Of a stretch of 64,000 nt of DNA, positions 49,930-58,304 are shown piece by piece. Source of the DNA: JAVVHH01 sp964657565 (GTDB lineage: Bacteria > Pseudomonadota > Alphaproteobacteria > Acetobacterales > Acetobacteraceae); assembly GCA_964657565.1 (NCBI GenBank), contig CAZZVQ010000002.1, positions 1 through 64,000 of the forward strand, given 5' to 3'. How positions within the stretch are numbered: the first letter of the stretch is position 1; the number at the start of each line of letters is the position of its first letter. The position numbers were made by a program, and so were the translations under genes. Below the pieces are notes generated by a model. It ran no database searches. It saw only the letters and a program-made list of their open reading frames with translations, and had not been told where the DNA came from.

Positions 49930-51564
49930 CTATCGCACCGCCATGAGGTCGCGATAGGCGAGTTGATCCTCGTGCATGCGCAGGAATACGGCGTATTTGT
50001 TCCGGTGGAACGCTTGGACGTCCGGGCTTCCCGGGGGAATGACGCTGCCGGCCGCACTCATGACCGCCATCGCCTCGCGAACACCGGGATAGGCGCCACC
50101 CGCGACGGCGCCGAGCACGGCCGCGCCGAGCAGCACCGCTTCGGGCTCGCGCGGCAGCACCACCGTGCAGCCCGTGGCATCGGCGTGTTCGCGCAGGAAC
50201 ACCGGGTTCTTCGTGCCGCCGCCGCAGGCCAGGATGGTGTCGATGGTGTAGCCGCCTTGCCGCATCGTCTCGATGATGTGGCGGGTGCCGTAGGCGACGG
50301 CCTGGACCGTCGCCAGATACTGCAGGGCCAGGTCATCGAGCGAGGCCGACAGGCTCAGGCCGGACACCATGCCGCGCAGGGTGGCATCGGCCCGCGGCGA
50401 CCGGTTGCCATGGAAGTCGGGCTGCACATGCAAGCCGGCGGTCAGGGCGGCGGGAAACGCGAGCGGCGCGGCCAGTTCCGCGAGCCGGTCATTGAGCCGC
50501 TCATAGATCGTGCAGCCGCGGGCCCGCGCTTCGCGGTCCGCCTCGGCGAACGCCGCGTGCGTGGTGATGACGTGATCGACCAGGCTCCCGGTCGCCGACT
50601 GCCCGCCCTCGTTCAGCCACAGCCCCGGCACCATCGCGGCGTAATACGGCCCCCACACGCCGGGCACGAAACACGGGCCCGCGGAGACGGCCATGTGGCA
50701 ACTCGAGGTGCCGCCGATCAACGCCAGACGCGAGAGCAGCGCGGCGTCATCGGGGACACCCTCGCCGAGATCCGCCCCGATGACGCCGATCCCGCCGGCA
50801 TGCGCATCGATCGCCGAGGCCCCCACTTTCGTGCCGGCCGGCAGACCGAGCTCGGCTGCAGCCTCCGCGCTCAGCCCGGCGCCCACCGGAGTGCCCATCG
50901 GCAGCACCTCGGTGCCGATCCGGCGAAACCCCTCGTCGGCGATCTCGCCCAGGCCGATCGCGCGGAAGAACGCTTCGTCCCAGCGTCCCTCGTGGCCGAG
51001 ATAGGTCCATTTGCAAACGGTCGAGCAGAGCGAACGGGATAGGCTGCCCGTCGCTCTCCAGGTCAGGAAATCCGGCAGGTCGAAGAAGTGCGCCGCCTGG
51101 GACCAGCGTTGCGGCAGGTTCTCGCGCAGCCACATCAGCTTCGGCAGCTCCATCTCCAACGAGATGCGCCCGCCGACGTAGTTCAGCACCGCGTGTTGGC
51201 CGGCGTTGACCCGGTCGGCCTGCTCCTGCGCGCGGTGGTCCATCCAGACGATCACGTCCTGCTCCGGCGACCCGTCGGGGCTCACCGAAACCGGCGCCCC
51301 GTTCGCATCGATCGCCACCAGCGAGCAGGTCGCATCGAACCCGATACCGACCGGATGCACCGGGCCGGCACCCTGCAGCGCGTCCCGCACCGCGGCGACG
51401 ACCGCGGACCAGATGTCGGTGCTGGATTGCTGCACGAAGCCGGGTTCTGGGCGCCAGCTGGTGATCGGGCGGCTCGCCTGACCCACCATGGTGCCGTCGA
51501 GGCTGAACACCGCGGCCCGGGCGCTCCCCGTGCCGACGTCCACGCCGATGGCGACCGGCTTCAT
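49930..51564 (-). CDS. D-ribulokinase (FGGY-family carbohydrate kinase)
   Basis: 544 residues. Phosphorylates D-ribulose to D-ribulose 5-phosphate. Strong likeness along the whole length to the FGGY D-ribulokinase group (including human FGGY): VDVGTGSARAAVF (phosphate 1), GIGFDATCSLVAID, VIVWMDHRAQEQADRVN, AHFFDLPDFLTWRATG, CKWTYLGHEGRWD, ASAIDAHAGGIGVIGAD, GGTSSCHMAVS, WLNEGGQSATG, DFHGNRSPRAD and the adenosine motif CGGGTKNPVF. Complements the ribitol dehydrogenase at 21463. A palindrome at 51633-51644 lies upstream. Confidence 0.9.
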   Translation of the reverse strand: MKPVAIGVDVGTGSARAAVFSLDGTMVGQASRPITSWRPEPGFVQQSSTDIWSAVVAAVRDALQGAGPVHPVGIGFDATCSLVAIDANGAPVSVSPDGSPEQDVIVWMDHRAQEQADRVNAGQHAVLNYVGGRISLEMELPKLMWLRENLPQRWSQAAHFFDLPDFLTWRATGSLSRSLCSTVCKWTYLGHEGRWDEAFFRAIGLGEIADEGFRRIGTEVLPMGTPVGAGLSAEAAAELGLPAGTKVGASAIDAHAGGIGVIGADLGEGVPDDAALLSRLALIGGTSSCHMAVSAGPCFVPGVWGPYYAAMVPGLWLNEGGQSATGSLVDHVITTHAAFAEADREARARGCTIYERLNDRLAELAAPLAFPAALTAGLHVQPDFHGNRSPRADATLRGMVSGLSLSASLDDLALQYLATVQAVAYGTRHIIETMRQGGYTIDTILACGGGTKNPVFLREHADATGCTVVLPREPEAVLLGAAVLGAVAGGAYPGVREAMAVMSAAGSVIPPGSPDVQAFHRNKYAVFLRMHEDQLAYRDLMAVR

Positions 51565-51632
51565 GCGCTGTTCACTCCCTCGATGGGCCCGGTCTTAGCG
51601 GCAAGCAGGTAGGGCAACAAGTTCTTGACATG

Positions 51633-51644
51633 GTGACATGTCAC
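51633..51644. promoter_or_regulatory. GTGACATGTCAC palindrome upstream of the ribulokinase gene
   Basis: A perfect 12-base palindrome, with a further TGACATG copy directly beside it (TTGACATG at 51625-51632). It overlaps the stop codon of the lysR-like gene and lies about 70 bases before the kinase start. The words recall the TGACA repeats at 11913-11951. Probable operator for the kinase/lactonase/importer operon; the binding protein is unknown. Confidence 0.4.
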
Positions 51645-52561
51645 GAAGTCGGAAGCTCCAGCCCGAGTTCCTGCGCCATCCATCGCGAGAACAGCGCGAG
51701 CGACCGCGAATGACGCTTGGCGCGGGGGAACACGAGCCAGTGGCCCGTATAGGTCACGTCCTCGCACCGCCCGTCCAGGGGCCGCACCAAGCGGCCCGAC
51801 GCCAGTTCCCGTTCCGCCAGCCGCGTCGACTCGAGCGCGACGCCAAGCCCGTCGAGGGCGGCGCTGATCGAGAGGAAGCTGCGGTCGAAACGCAAGCCGC
51901 GCGCGTCCGGCGCAATCAACTCGTTGGCGGCGAACCAGTCGGTCCAGCGAATCTTCTTGTTGTCGCTTTCGATCAGCGTCCGCGTGAGCAGATCCCGCGG
52001 CGCATGGATCGACGCGGCCAACTCCGGACTGCACAGCGGCGTGACGATCTCCGTGCCGAGTGGAACCGTGTCCACGCCCTGCAGGCCGGGCATTCCGCTG
52101 TAGAATTCCGACGGCTGCGATCCGTAGACGATGTCGGCATCATACTCGTCGGCGGCAAAGCGCGTGTAGTCCGTCCCGGCGGCGATCCGCACTTCGAGCC
52201 CTGGCACGTCCGCCAGCAGTCGCCGCAAGCGGGGCAGCAGCCATTGCGCCGCCATGCTGGGCGCGCAATGGAGCCGCAGCGGGTGGCCTCGCCCGCGCGA
52301 CGACACGTTGCTGATCCCCAGTTGCAATTCCCCGAAGCCCCGTTCGGCGTGCAAGGCCAGGGTCTCACCCTCGGCGGTCAGGCGGATGGACCGTCCCTCG
52401 CGCAGGAACAAGGTGGTGCCCAGCGTATCCTCCAGCCCGCGGATGGCGTGGCTGACGGCACTGGCGGTCAGGCCGAGATCATCCGCCGCGGCGCGGAACG
52501 AGCCGGTGCGCGTGACCGCCTCGAAGGCGCGCAAGTTGGACAGCGGGAGCGGGCGTTGCAT
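51641..52561 (-). CDS. LysR-family transcriptional regulator (GcvA-like)
   Basis: 306 residues. N-terminal winged helix (LSNLRAFEAVTRTGSFRAAADDLGLTASAVSHAIRGLEDTLGTTLFLREGR) and C-terminal PBP-like effector domain (LRLHCAPSMAAQWLLPRL, DADIVYGSQPSEFYSGMPG). GcvA-type features are the ARG-free AVSHAIRGLED helix and the C-terminal SGRLVRPLD...YW-like HWLVFP. Divergent from the SDR/transketolase/TRAP operon; a palindrome at 52571-52583 lies between them. It may also influence the ribulokinase operon downstream. Confidence 0.88.
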   Translation of the reverse strand: MQRPLPLSNLRAFEAVTRTGSFRAAADDLGLTASAVSHAIRGLEDTLGTTLFLREGRSIRLTAEGETLALHAERGFGELQLGISNVSSRGRGHPLRLHCAPSMAAQWLLPRLRRLLADVPGLEVRIAAGTDYTRFAADEYDADIVYGSQPSEFYSGMPGLQGVDTVPLGTEIVTPLCSPELAASIHAPRDLLTRTLIESDNKKIRWTDWFAANELIAPDARGLRFDRSFLSISAALDGLGVALESTRLAERELASGRLVRPLDGRCEDVTYTGHWLVFPRAKRHSRSLALFSRWMAQELGLELPTS

Positions 52562-52570
52562 CCGAAATGA

Positions 52571-52583
52571 TGAACTCAGTTCA
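52571..52583. promoter_or_regulatory. TGAACTcAGTTCA palindrome, probable LysR operator
   Basis: Perfect 6+1+6 palindrome 10 bases upstream of the lysR-like ATG in the divergent space, with a further TGAACT half-site at 52607-52612. The spacing of two sites across a divergent promoter is what LysR proteins use (recognition plus activation site). Binding is inferred from position and symmetry. Confidence 0.6.
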
Positions 52584-52666
52584 CCGATCGATGCAAATTT
52601 CTCTTTTGAACTTGAGCTCGTTTTGGCGCCATAGGCGATCAACGATATTGGGGAGGAAGCAGCTCG

Positions 52667-53416
52667 ATGCTGTTGGAGAATAAGGTTGCCGTCATCTCGG
52701 GCGGCGCAAGCCCACGCGGCATCGGCTTCGCGACGGCGCGTCTGTTCGCCCAACACGGCGCCCGGGTGGCGATCCTCGATCTGGATGAAGCCGGCGCGCA
52801 GCGCGCCGCGGGTGAACTCGGCAACGAGCATGTGGGGCTCGGCTGCAACGTCGCCGACCGCGAGGGCTGCCGTGCCGCGGCCCATAGCGTGCTGGACCGG
52901 TTCGGCAGCGTCGACATCCTCATCAACAACGCCGGCATCACCCAGCCGGTCAAGACGTTGGACATCACCGAGCAGGATTGGCACCGCATCGTCGACGTCA
53001 ACATGACGGGGGTGCTGTATCTGAGCCAGGCGTTCCTGCCGCACATGCGCGAGCGCAAGCGGGGCAGCATCGCCTGCATGTCGTCGGTCTCGGCGCAGCG
53101 AGGCGGCGGCATCTTCGGCGGCCCGCATTATTCGGCGGCCAAGGCCGGCGTGCTCGGCCTGGCCAAGGCCATGGCGCGCGAGTTCGGCCCCGATGGCATC
53201 CGGGTCAACGCCGTCACGCCCGGGCTGATCCAGACCGACATCACCGGCGGCAAGCTGACCGACGAGATGCGCACCGACATCCTCAAGGGCATCCCGCTGA
53301 ACCGGCTCGGCGAGGCGGCTGACGTGGCGAACATCTACCTGTTCCTCGCCTCGGACCTCTCCGCCTACGTCACCGGCGCGGTCATCGACGTCAACGGCGG
53401 CATGTTGATCCACTGA
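52667..53416 (+). CDS. SDR-family oxidoreductase
   Basis: 249 residues. Classical short-chain dehydrogenase: cofactor loop SGGASPRGIGFATA, NNAG in LINNAGITQPV, Ser in SSVSAQRG, YSAAKAG catalytic Tyr/Lys, and PGLIQTDITGGKLTDEM. Asp in ILDLDEAG at the end of strand 2 favours NAD(H). GGGGAGGA lies before the ATG. First gene of an operon of transketolase subunits and a TRAP importer, so it probably oxidises the imported polyol or hydroxy acid to a ketose that the transketolases cleave (inference). Confidence 0.85.
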   Translation: MLLENKVAVISGGASPRGIGFATARLFAQHGARVAILDLDEAGAQRAAGELGNEHVGLGCNVADREGCRAAAHSVLDRFGSVDILINNAGITQPVKTLDITEQDWHRIVDVNMTGVLYLSQAFLPHMRERKRGSIACMSSVSAQRGGGIFGGPHYSAAKAGVLGLAKAMAREFGPDGIRVNAVTPGLIQTDITGGKLTDEMRTDILKGIPLNRLGEAADVANIYLFLASDLSAYVTGAVIDVNGGMLIH

Positions 53417-53430
53417 GCGGGAACGCCTCG

Positions 53431-54279
53431 ATGCAAGCATCACATCCACTGGCGAACGCGCCCACCCTGGCCGAGCGCGCCTACCGCATCCGGCGCAATG
53501 CGCTGCGCATGGGCGAGGTGCAGGGCCAGGGCTACATCGCACAGGCGCTCGGCATCGCCGACGTGCTCGCGGTGTCCTACTTCCACGCGCTCGACTACCG
53601 GCCGGAGGACCCGGCCTGGGAGGGGCGCGACCGCTTCCTGCTCTCGATCGGCCACTACGCCATCGCCCTCTACGCCGCGCTGATCGAGGCCGGTGTGGTG
53701 CCCGAGCAGGAACTCGAGACCTACGGCACCGACGATAGCCGCCTGCCGATGTCCGGCATGGCCAGCTACACGCCCGGCATGGAGATCAGCGGCGGCTCGC
53801 TCGGGATCGGGCTCGGCATCGGCGTCGGCATGGCGCTCGGGCTGAAGCGCAAGAAATCGGACCGTTTCGTCTACAACCTGATGTCGGACGGTGAATTGGA
53901 CGAAGGCCCGACCTGGGAGGCGGCGATGTCGGCCGGGCATTGGAAGTTGGACAACCTGATCTGCATCGTCGACGTCAACCGCATGCAGGCGGACGGGCCG
54001 TCCACCGGCGTGCTGAATTTCGAGCCGCTGGCGCCGAAATGGGAAGCGTTCGGCTGGCACACCCAACGCGTCGACGGCAACGACATCGGCGCGCTCGTCG
54101 CGGCCTTCGACGCCGCGCGCGCGCTCCGCGAGCCGAAGCCGCGCGTCATCATCTGCGACACCAAGATGGCCAAGGGCGTGCCGTTCCTGGAGACGCGCGA
54201 GAAGGCGCATTTCATCCGTGTCGACAAGGACGAGTGGCAGCCCGCGCTGGAAGCGCTCGCCGCCGGGAGGACCGCATGA
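53431..54279 (+). CDS. Transketolase, N-terminal (TPP-binding) subunit
   Basis: 282 residues, only the thiamine-pyrophosphate domain. TPP/Mg motif GDGELDEGPTWEAAMSAGHWKLDNLICIVDVN, plus YFHALDYRPEDPAWEGRDRFLLSIGHYA and DVNRMQADGPS. Must pair with the next gene for activity. Split transketolases are known in general metabolism and in dedicated routes (apulose-4-phosphate AptAB, 6-deoxy-6-sulfofructose SqwGH). Coupled to the C-subunit by ATGA. Confidence 0.9.
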   Translation: MQASHPLANAPTLAERAYRIRRNALRMGEVQGQGYIAQALGIADVLAVSYFHALDYRPEDPAWEGRDRFLLSIGHYAIALYAALIEAGVVPEQELETYGTDDSRLPMSGMASYTPGMEISGGSLGIGLGIGVGMALGLKRKKSDRFVYNLMSDGELDEGPTWEAAMSAGHWKLDNLICIVDVNRMQADGPSTGVLNFEPLAPKWEAFGWHTQRVDGNDIGALVAAFDAARALREPKPRVIICDTKMAKGVPFLETREKAHFIRVDKDEWQPALEALAAGRTA

Positions 54280-55313
54280 GCCGACCCAAGCGCCAATGGC
54301 GCGGCCTGCCCGCCGAGACGCAGGACAAGCCCCGCCTGACCACGTCGGCGATGATCGCTTCGCTCGCCGGGGAAGATCAGCGCACCAGCCCGGCCCCGTT
54401 CGGCCGCGCCCTGGTCGAGCTGGCCCGCGAGCGGCCCGAGATCGTCGGCATGACCGCCGACCTCAGCAAATACACCGACCTGCACGTGTTCGCCGAGCAG
54501 TTCCCCGACCGGTTCTACCAGATGGGGATGGCCGAACAGGTGCTGATGCTGGCAGCCGCCGGGCTGGCGCATGAGGGGTTCGTGCCGTTCGTGACCACCT
54601 ACGCGGTGTTCGCCTCGCGCCGCACCTACGACTTCATCAGCCAGGGCATCGCGGAGGAGGGGCTCAACGTCAAGATCTGCTGCGCGCTGCCGGGCCTGAC
54701 CACCGGCTACGGACCGAGCCATCAGGCCACCGAGGACATCGCGATCTTCCGCGGCATGCCGGACCTGGTCATCGTCGACCCGTGCGACGCGCTGGACACG
54801 GAGCAGGCGACCAGGGCGATCGCGGCGCATGATGGCCCGGTCTACATGCGGCTGCTGCGCGGCAAGGTGCCGCTGGTGCTCGACGAGTACGATTACAGCT
54901 TCGAACTGGGCAAGGCCAAGCTGATCCGGGACGGCGCGGACGTGCTGGTCATCTCGTCGGGTTTCATGACGATGCGGGCGCTCGAAGTCGCCACCAAGCT
55001 CGAGGCGGACCGCGTCGGCGTGGCGGTGCTGCACGTGCCGACGATCAAGCCGCTCGATACGGCGACCATCCTGCGCGAGGCCGGTCGCACCGGGCGGATG
55101 GTGGTGGTGGCGGAGAACCACTCGGTGATCGGCGGCCTCGGCGAGGCGGTCGCCACGGTGCTGATGCGCGAAGGGGTGCATCCGCCGGCGTTCCGGCAGG
55201 TGGCGCTGCCGGACGCCTTCCTCGACGCGGGCGCGCTGCCGACGCTGCATGACCGGTACGGGATTTCGGCCGAGGCGATGGCCCGCTCTGTCAAGGGATG
55301 GCTGTCAAAATAA
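54276..55313 (+). CDS. Transketolase, C-terminal (pyrimidine-binding) subunit
   Basis: 345 residues. Begins with about 50 residues of basic linker, then the PYR domain (ALVELARERPEIVGMTADLSKYTDL, FPDRFYQMGMAEQ with the catalytic Glu, FVPFVTTYAVFASRRTYDFI) and the transketolase C domain (DGADVLVISSGFMTMRALEVATKLEADRVGVAVLHVPTIKPLD). Forms a heterotetramer with the N-subunit. Followed by a hairpin repeat and the TRAP genes. Confidence 0.9.
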   Translation: MSRPKRQWRGLPAETQDKPRLTTSAMIASLAGEDQRTSPAPFGRALVELARERPEIVGMTADLSKYTDLHVFAEQFPDRFYQMGMAEQVLMLAAAGLAHEGFVPFVTTYAVFASRRTYDFISQGIAEEGLNVKICCALPGLTTGYGPSHQATEDIAIFRGMPDLVIVDPCDALDTEQATRAIAAHDGPVYMRLLRGKVPLVLDEYDYSFELGKAKLIRDGADVLVISSGFMTMRALEVATKLEADRVGVAVLHVPTIKPLDTATILREAGRTGRMVVVAENHSVIGGLGEAVATVLMREGVHPPAFRQVALPDAFLDAGALPTLHDRYGISAEAMARSVKGWLSK

Positions 55314-55320
55314 CCCCGTT

Positions 55321-55384
55321 GGGTGAGCTTTCAGCCCACCAACTTATCTCGCCGAACGCCGAAGTGGTGGGCTGAAGCCCACCC
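55321..55384. repeat. Palindromic repeat between transketolase and TRAP genes
   Basis: GGTGGGCT-GA-AGCCCACC (55366-55383) is a perfect hairpin with a 2-base loop. The left part, GGTGAGCTTTCAGCCCACCA (55322-55341), is an imperfect inverted copy of the same element, giving a REP-like pair. It may limit read-through into the importer genes or stabilise the upstream mRNA. Confidence 0.7.
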
Positions 55385-55416
55385 TACAAAGAGACACATC
55401 ACGGGAGGAAACCATA

Positions 55417-56433
55417 ATGAACAACACTATCGGCCGGCGTGGGCTCGTCCTTGGCCTCGGCACCGCCTTGCCGCTCTGCGCCATCCGCACCCGGCCGGCC
55501 GACGCGGCCGAGTTCACCTACAAGCTCGCCACCGGCCAGGATCCGACGCACCCGGTGAACAAGCGCTCGATGGAGGCGATCGAGCGCATCCAAACGGCCA
55601 CCAACGGCCGGCTCGAGATCAAGCTGTTCCCGGCCAACCAGCTCGGCTCCGATACCGACCTGCTGGGCCAAGTCCGCAACGGCGGGGTGGAGTTCTTCAA
55701 CCTGGCGGCGTCGATCCTGGCCACGCTGGTGCCGGCGGCCGGGCTGGTGAACGTCGGCTTCGCCTTTAGCTCGAGCCAGCAAGTCTACACCGCGATGGAC
55801 GGTGCGCTGGGCAAGTATATCCAAGACCAGATCGTCAAGGCCGGCCTGCTGACGGCCTCGCCGAGCTGGGCCAACGGCTTCCGCGAGATCACGTCGTCGA
55901 CCCGGCCGATCCGCACGCCGGCCGACCTCGCCGGGTTCAAGATCCGGGTGCCGGCGTCGCCGATCCTGACTTCGCTGTTCCAAGCGCTCGGCGCCGGACC
56001 GACGCCGATCAACTTCAACGAGCTCTACTCCGCGCTGCAGACCAAGCTGGTCGAGGGCCAGGAGAACCCGCTGCCGATCATTGCCACGGCCAAGCTGAAC
56101 GAAGTCCAGCAATACTGCAGCATGACCAACCATGTCTGGGACGGCTACTGGATCCTGGCCAACCGCCGCGCCTTCCAGAAGCTGCCGGCCGACATCCAGG
56201 AGATCGTCAACCGCGAGTTCAGCCGCGCCGGTCGCGACGAGCGGGCCGATATCGACCAGCTGAGCGGAACCTTGCAGCAATCGCTGACGGACAAGGGCAT
56301 GAAGTTCGTCGACGCCGACGCGGACGCCTTCCGCGCCAAGCTGAAGGCCTCCATCTTCTACAAGGATTGGCGCGGCAAGTTCGGCGAGGAAGGCTGGCAG
56401 CTGCTGGAAGCGGCCTCCGGCTCGCTGACGTGA
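55417..56433 (+). CDS. dctP: TRAP transporter substrate-binding protein DctP
   Basis: 338 residues, signal peptide ending RPADA (residue about 29). DctP fold: FTYKLATGQDPTHPVNKRSMEAIERI, GRLEIKLFPANQLGSDTDLLGQVRNGGVEF, GFREITSSTRPIRTPADLAGFKIRVP with the ligand-carboxylate Arg in KIRVP, and NELYSALQTKLVEGQENP. ATG preceded by GGGAGGAAA. Unlike the broken dctP at 18034, it is complete. The ligand is probably an organic or sugar acid. Confidence 0.92.
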   Translation: MNNTIGRRGLVLGLGTALPLCAIRTRPADAAEFTYKLATGQDPTHPVNKRSMEAIERIQTATNGRLEIKLFPANQLGSDTDLLGQVRNGGVEFFNLAASILATLVPAAGLVNVGFAFSSSQQVYTAMDGALGKYIQDQIVKAGLLTASPSWANGFREITSSTRPIRTPADLAGFKIRVPASPILTSLFQALGAGPTPINFNELYSALQTKLVEGQENPLPIIATAKLNEVQQYCSMTNHVWDGYWILANRRAFQKLPADIQEIVNREFSRAGRDERADIDQLSGTLQQSLTDKGMKFVDADADAFRAKLKASIFYKDWRGKFGEEGWQLLEAASGSLT

Positions 56434-58304
56434 GCCTGGACGCGACCACTCCCCCGGGCCTCGAGTTCGCCGTCGAGCGCCCGACGCTGCGCCGGCTCGA
56501 ACGCTGGCTGGGGATGGTGGTCGCGGTTCCCGCCGCGGCGGCGGTCCTGCTCGAGGTCGGCGTGCTGCTCTACAGCGTGGTGATGCGGTTCGGGTTCAAC
56601 CGCCCCCTCGTCTGGGGCGACGAACTCGCGAGCATCGTGTTCCTCTGGCTCGCCATGCTCGGCGCCGTGCTGGCGCTGCTCTATGGCGAGCACATGCGGC
56701 TGACCACCATCGCCACCCGCCTGCCGCCGCGGTGGCGGGCGCTGGCCGACACGCTGGCCGTCGCCGCCCCGTGCCTGTTCCTCGCCGTCATCATCAGCCC
56801 GGCGCTCGACTACATGGAAGACCAGAGCTTCATCACCACGCCCGCGCTGGGTTGGCCGGATTCCATCCGGGCCGCGGCCGTGCCGACCGGATGCGGGCTG
56901 ATGCTGGCGCTCTGCGTGCTGCGCCTGCTGCAGCACCGGTGGCAGGACGTGCTGATCTGCGCCGCGGTGCTCGGCGTCATCGCCGCCGGGCTCTGGTCCC
57001 TGGCCGGGCCGATCAACGCGATGGGCAACTACAACCTGATCGTCTTCTTCGTGCTGCTGCTCGGGGCCGGCGTGCTGATCGGCGTACCGATCGCGTTCGC
57101 CTTCGCGCTCTCGACCGTCGCGGCGCTGGCGCTCACGACTTCGACGCCGATCGTCGTGATGGCCGGGCGGATCGACGAAGGCATGAGTTCGCTGATCCTG
57201 CTCGCGGTGCCGCTGTTCATCCTGCTCGGCCGGCTGATCGAGGTCACCGACATGGCCAAGGCGATGGTGGCCTTCCTCGCCTCGTTGGTCGGGCATGTGC
57301 GCGGTGGGCTGCAATTCGTGCTGCTGGGCGCGATGCTGCTCGTCTCCGGCATCTCGGGGGCCAAGACGGCCGACATGGCCGCGGTGGCGCCGGTGCTGTT
57401 CCCCGAGATGCGCAAGCGCGGGTTGGACGACGGCGAGATGGTCTCGTTGCTGGCCGGCGCCGGGGCGATGGCGGAGACGATCCCGCCCTCGCTGGTGCTG
57501 ATCGCGATCGGGTCGGTCACCGGCGTGTCGATCGCGGCGCTGTTCACCGGCGGGCTGCTGCCCGGCGTGGTGCTGGCGATCGGGCTGGCCATTCTGGCAC
57601 GGCAGCGGACCGGGGCGGAGGATCGGCGCGGCGTGCGGCGCGCCTCGGTGGCGACCATGCTGCGCACCTTCGTCGTGGCGCTGCCGGCGTTGGCGCTGCC
57701 GGTGCTGATCCGCACGGCGGTGGTCGAGGGCGTCGCGACGGCGACCGAGGTGTCGACTATCGGCATCGCCTACGCGGTGCTCGCCGGCGTGCTGATCTAT
57801 CGCAAGTTCGACTGGCGGCGGGTGGGGCCGATGCTGGTGGAGACGGCGTCGCTGGCCGGGGCGATCCTGTTCATCATCGGCTGCGCCAACTGCATGGCCT
57901 GGGCGCTGACGCAGTCCGGGTTCTCGCACGGCCTGGCGGCGACGATGGCCGGGGTGCCGGGCGGCGCCTGGGGGTTCCTGGCGATCTCGATCGTGGCGTT
58001 CATCGTGCTCGGCAGCGTGCTGGAGGGCATCCCGGCGATGGTGCTGTTCGGGCCGCTGCTGTTCCCGGTCGCCAAGCAGCTCGGCGTGCACGAGGTGCAC
58101 TACGCGATGGTGGTGATCCTGGCGATGGGCATCGGCCTGTTCGCGCCGCCGTTCGGCCTCGGCTACTACGCCGCTTGCACCATCGGCCGGGTCAACCCGG
58201 ACGTGGCGCTGCTGCGCATCTGGCCCTATCTCGGCGTGCTCGTGCTGGGCCTGCTCGTCGTCGCCGCCATTCCCTGGATTTCGATCGGGTTCCTGCCACG
58301 ATGA
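56430..58304 (+). CDS. TRAP transporter fused permease DctQM
   Basis: 624 residues from GTG 56430 (GTGA overlap). N-terminal DctQ part (about 1-190; VLLYSVVMRFGFNRPLVWGDELASIVFLWLAMLGA, EHMRLTTIATRLP) fused to DctM (from about 205; GVPIAFAFALSTVAALAL, VPLFILLGRLIEVTDMAKAM, LLVSGISGAKTADMAAVAPVL, METIPPS-like AETIPPSLVLIAIG). Na+-driven importer with DctP. Coupled to the transketolase by ATGA. Confidence 0.92.
   Translation: MSLDATTPPGLEFAVERPTLRRLERWLGMVVAVPAAAAVLLEVGVLLYSVVMRFGFNRPLVWGDELASIVFLWLAMLGAVLALLYGEHMRLTTIATRLPPRWRALADTLAVAAPCLFLAVIISPALDYMEDQSFITTPALGWPDSIRAAAVPTGCGLMLALCVLRLLQHRWQDVLICAAVLGVIAAGLWSLAGPINAMGNYNLIVFFVLLLGAGVLIGVPIAFAFALSTVAALALTTSTPIVVMAGRIDEGMSSLILLAVPLFILLGRLIEVTDMAKAMVAFLASLVGHVRGGLQFVLLGAMLLVSGISGAKTADMAAVAPVLFPEMRKRGLDDGEMVSLLAGAGAMAETIPPSLVLIAIGSVTGVSIAALFTGGLLPGVVLAIGLAILARQRTGAEDRRGVRRASVATMLRTFVVALPALALPVLIRTAVVEGVATATEVSTIGIAYAVLAGVLIYRKFDWRRVGPMLVETASLAGAILFIIGCANCMAWALTQSGFSHGLAATMAGVPGGAWGFLAISIVAFIVLGSVLEGIPAMVLFGPLLFPVAKQLGVHEVHYAMVVILAMGIGLFAPPFGLGYYAACTIGRVNPDVALLRIWPYLGVLVLGLLVVAAIPWISIGFLPR

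Noticed and set aside
56358..58100. A 580-codon minus-strand frame rich in His, Arg and Gln
   Set aside because: Antisense shadow of the TRAP permease in high-GC DNA, with no domain and low-complexity content.
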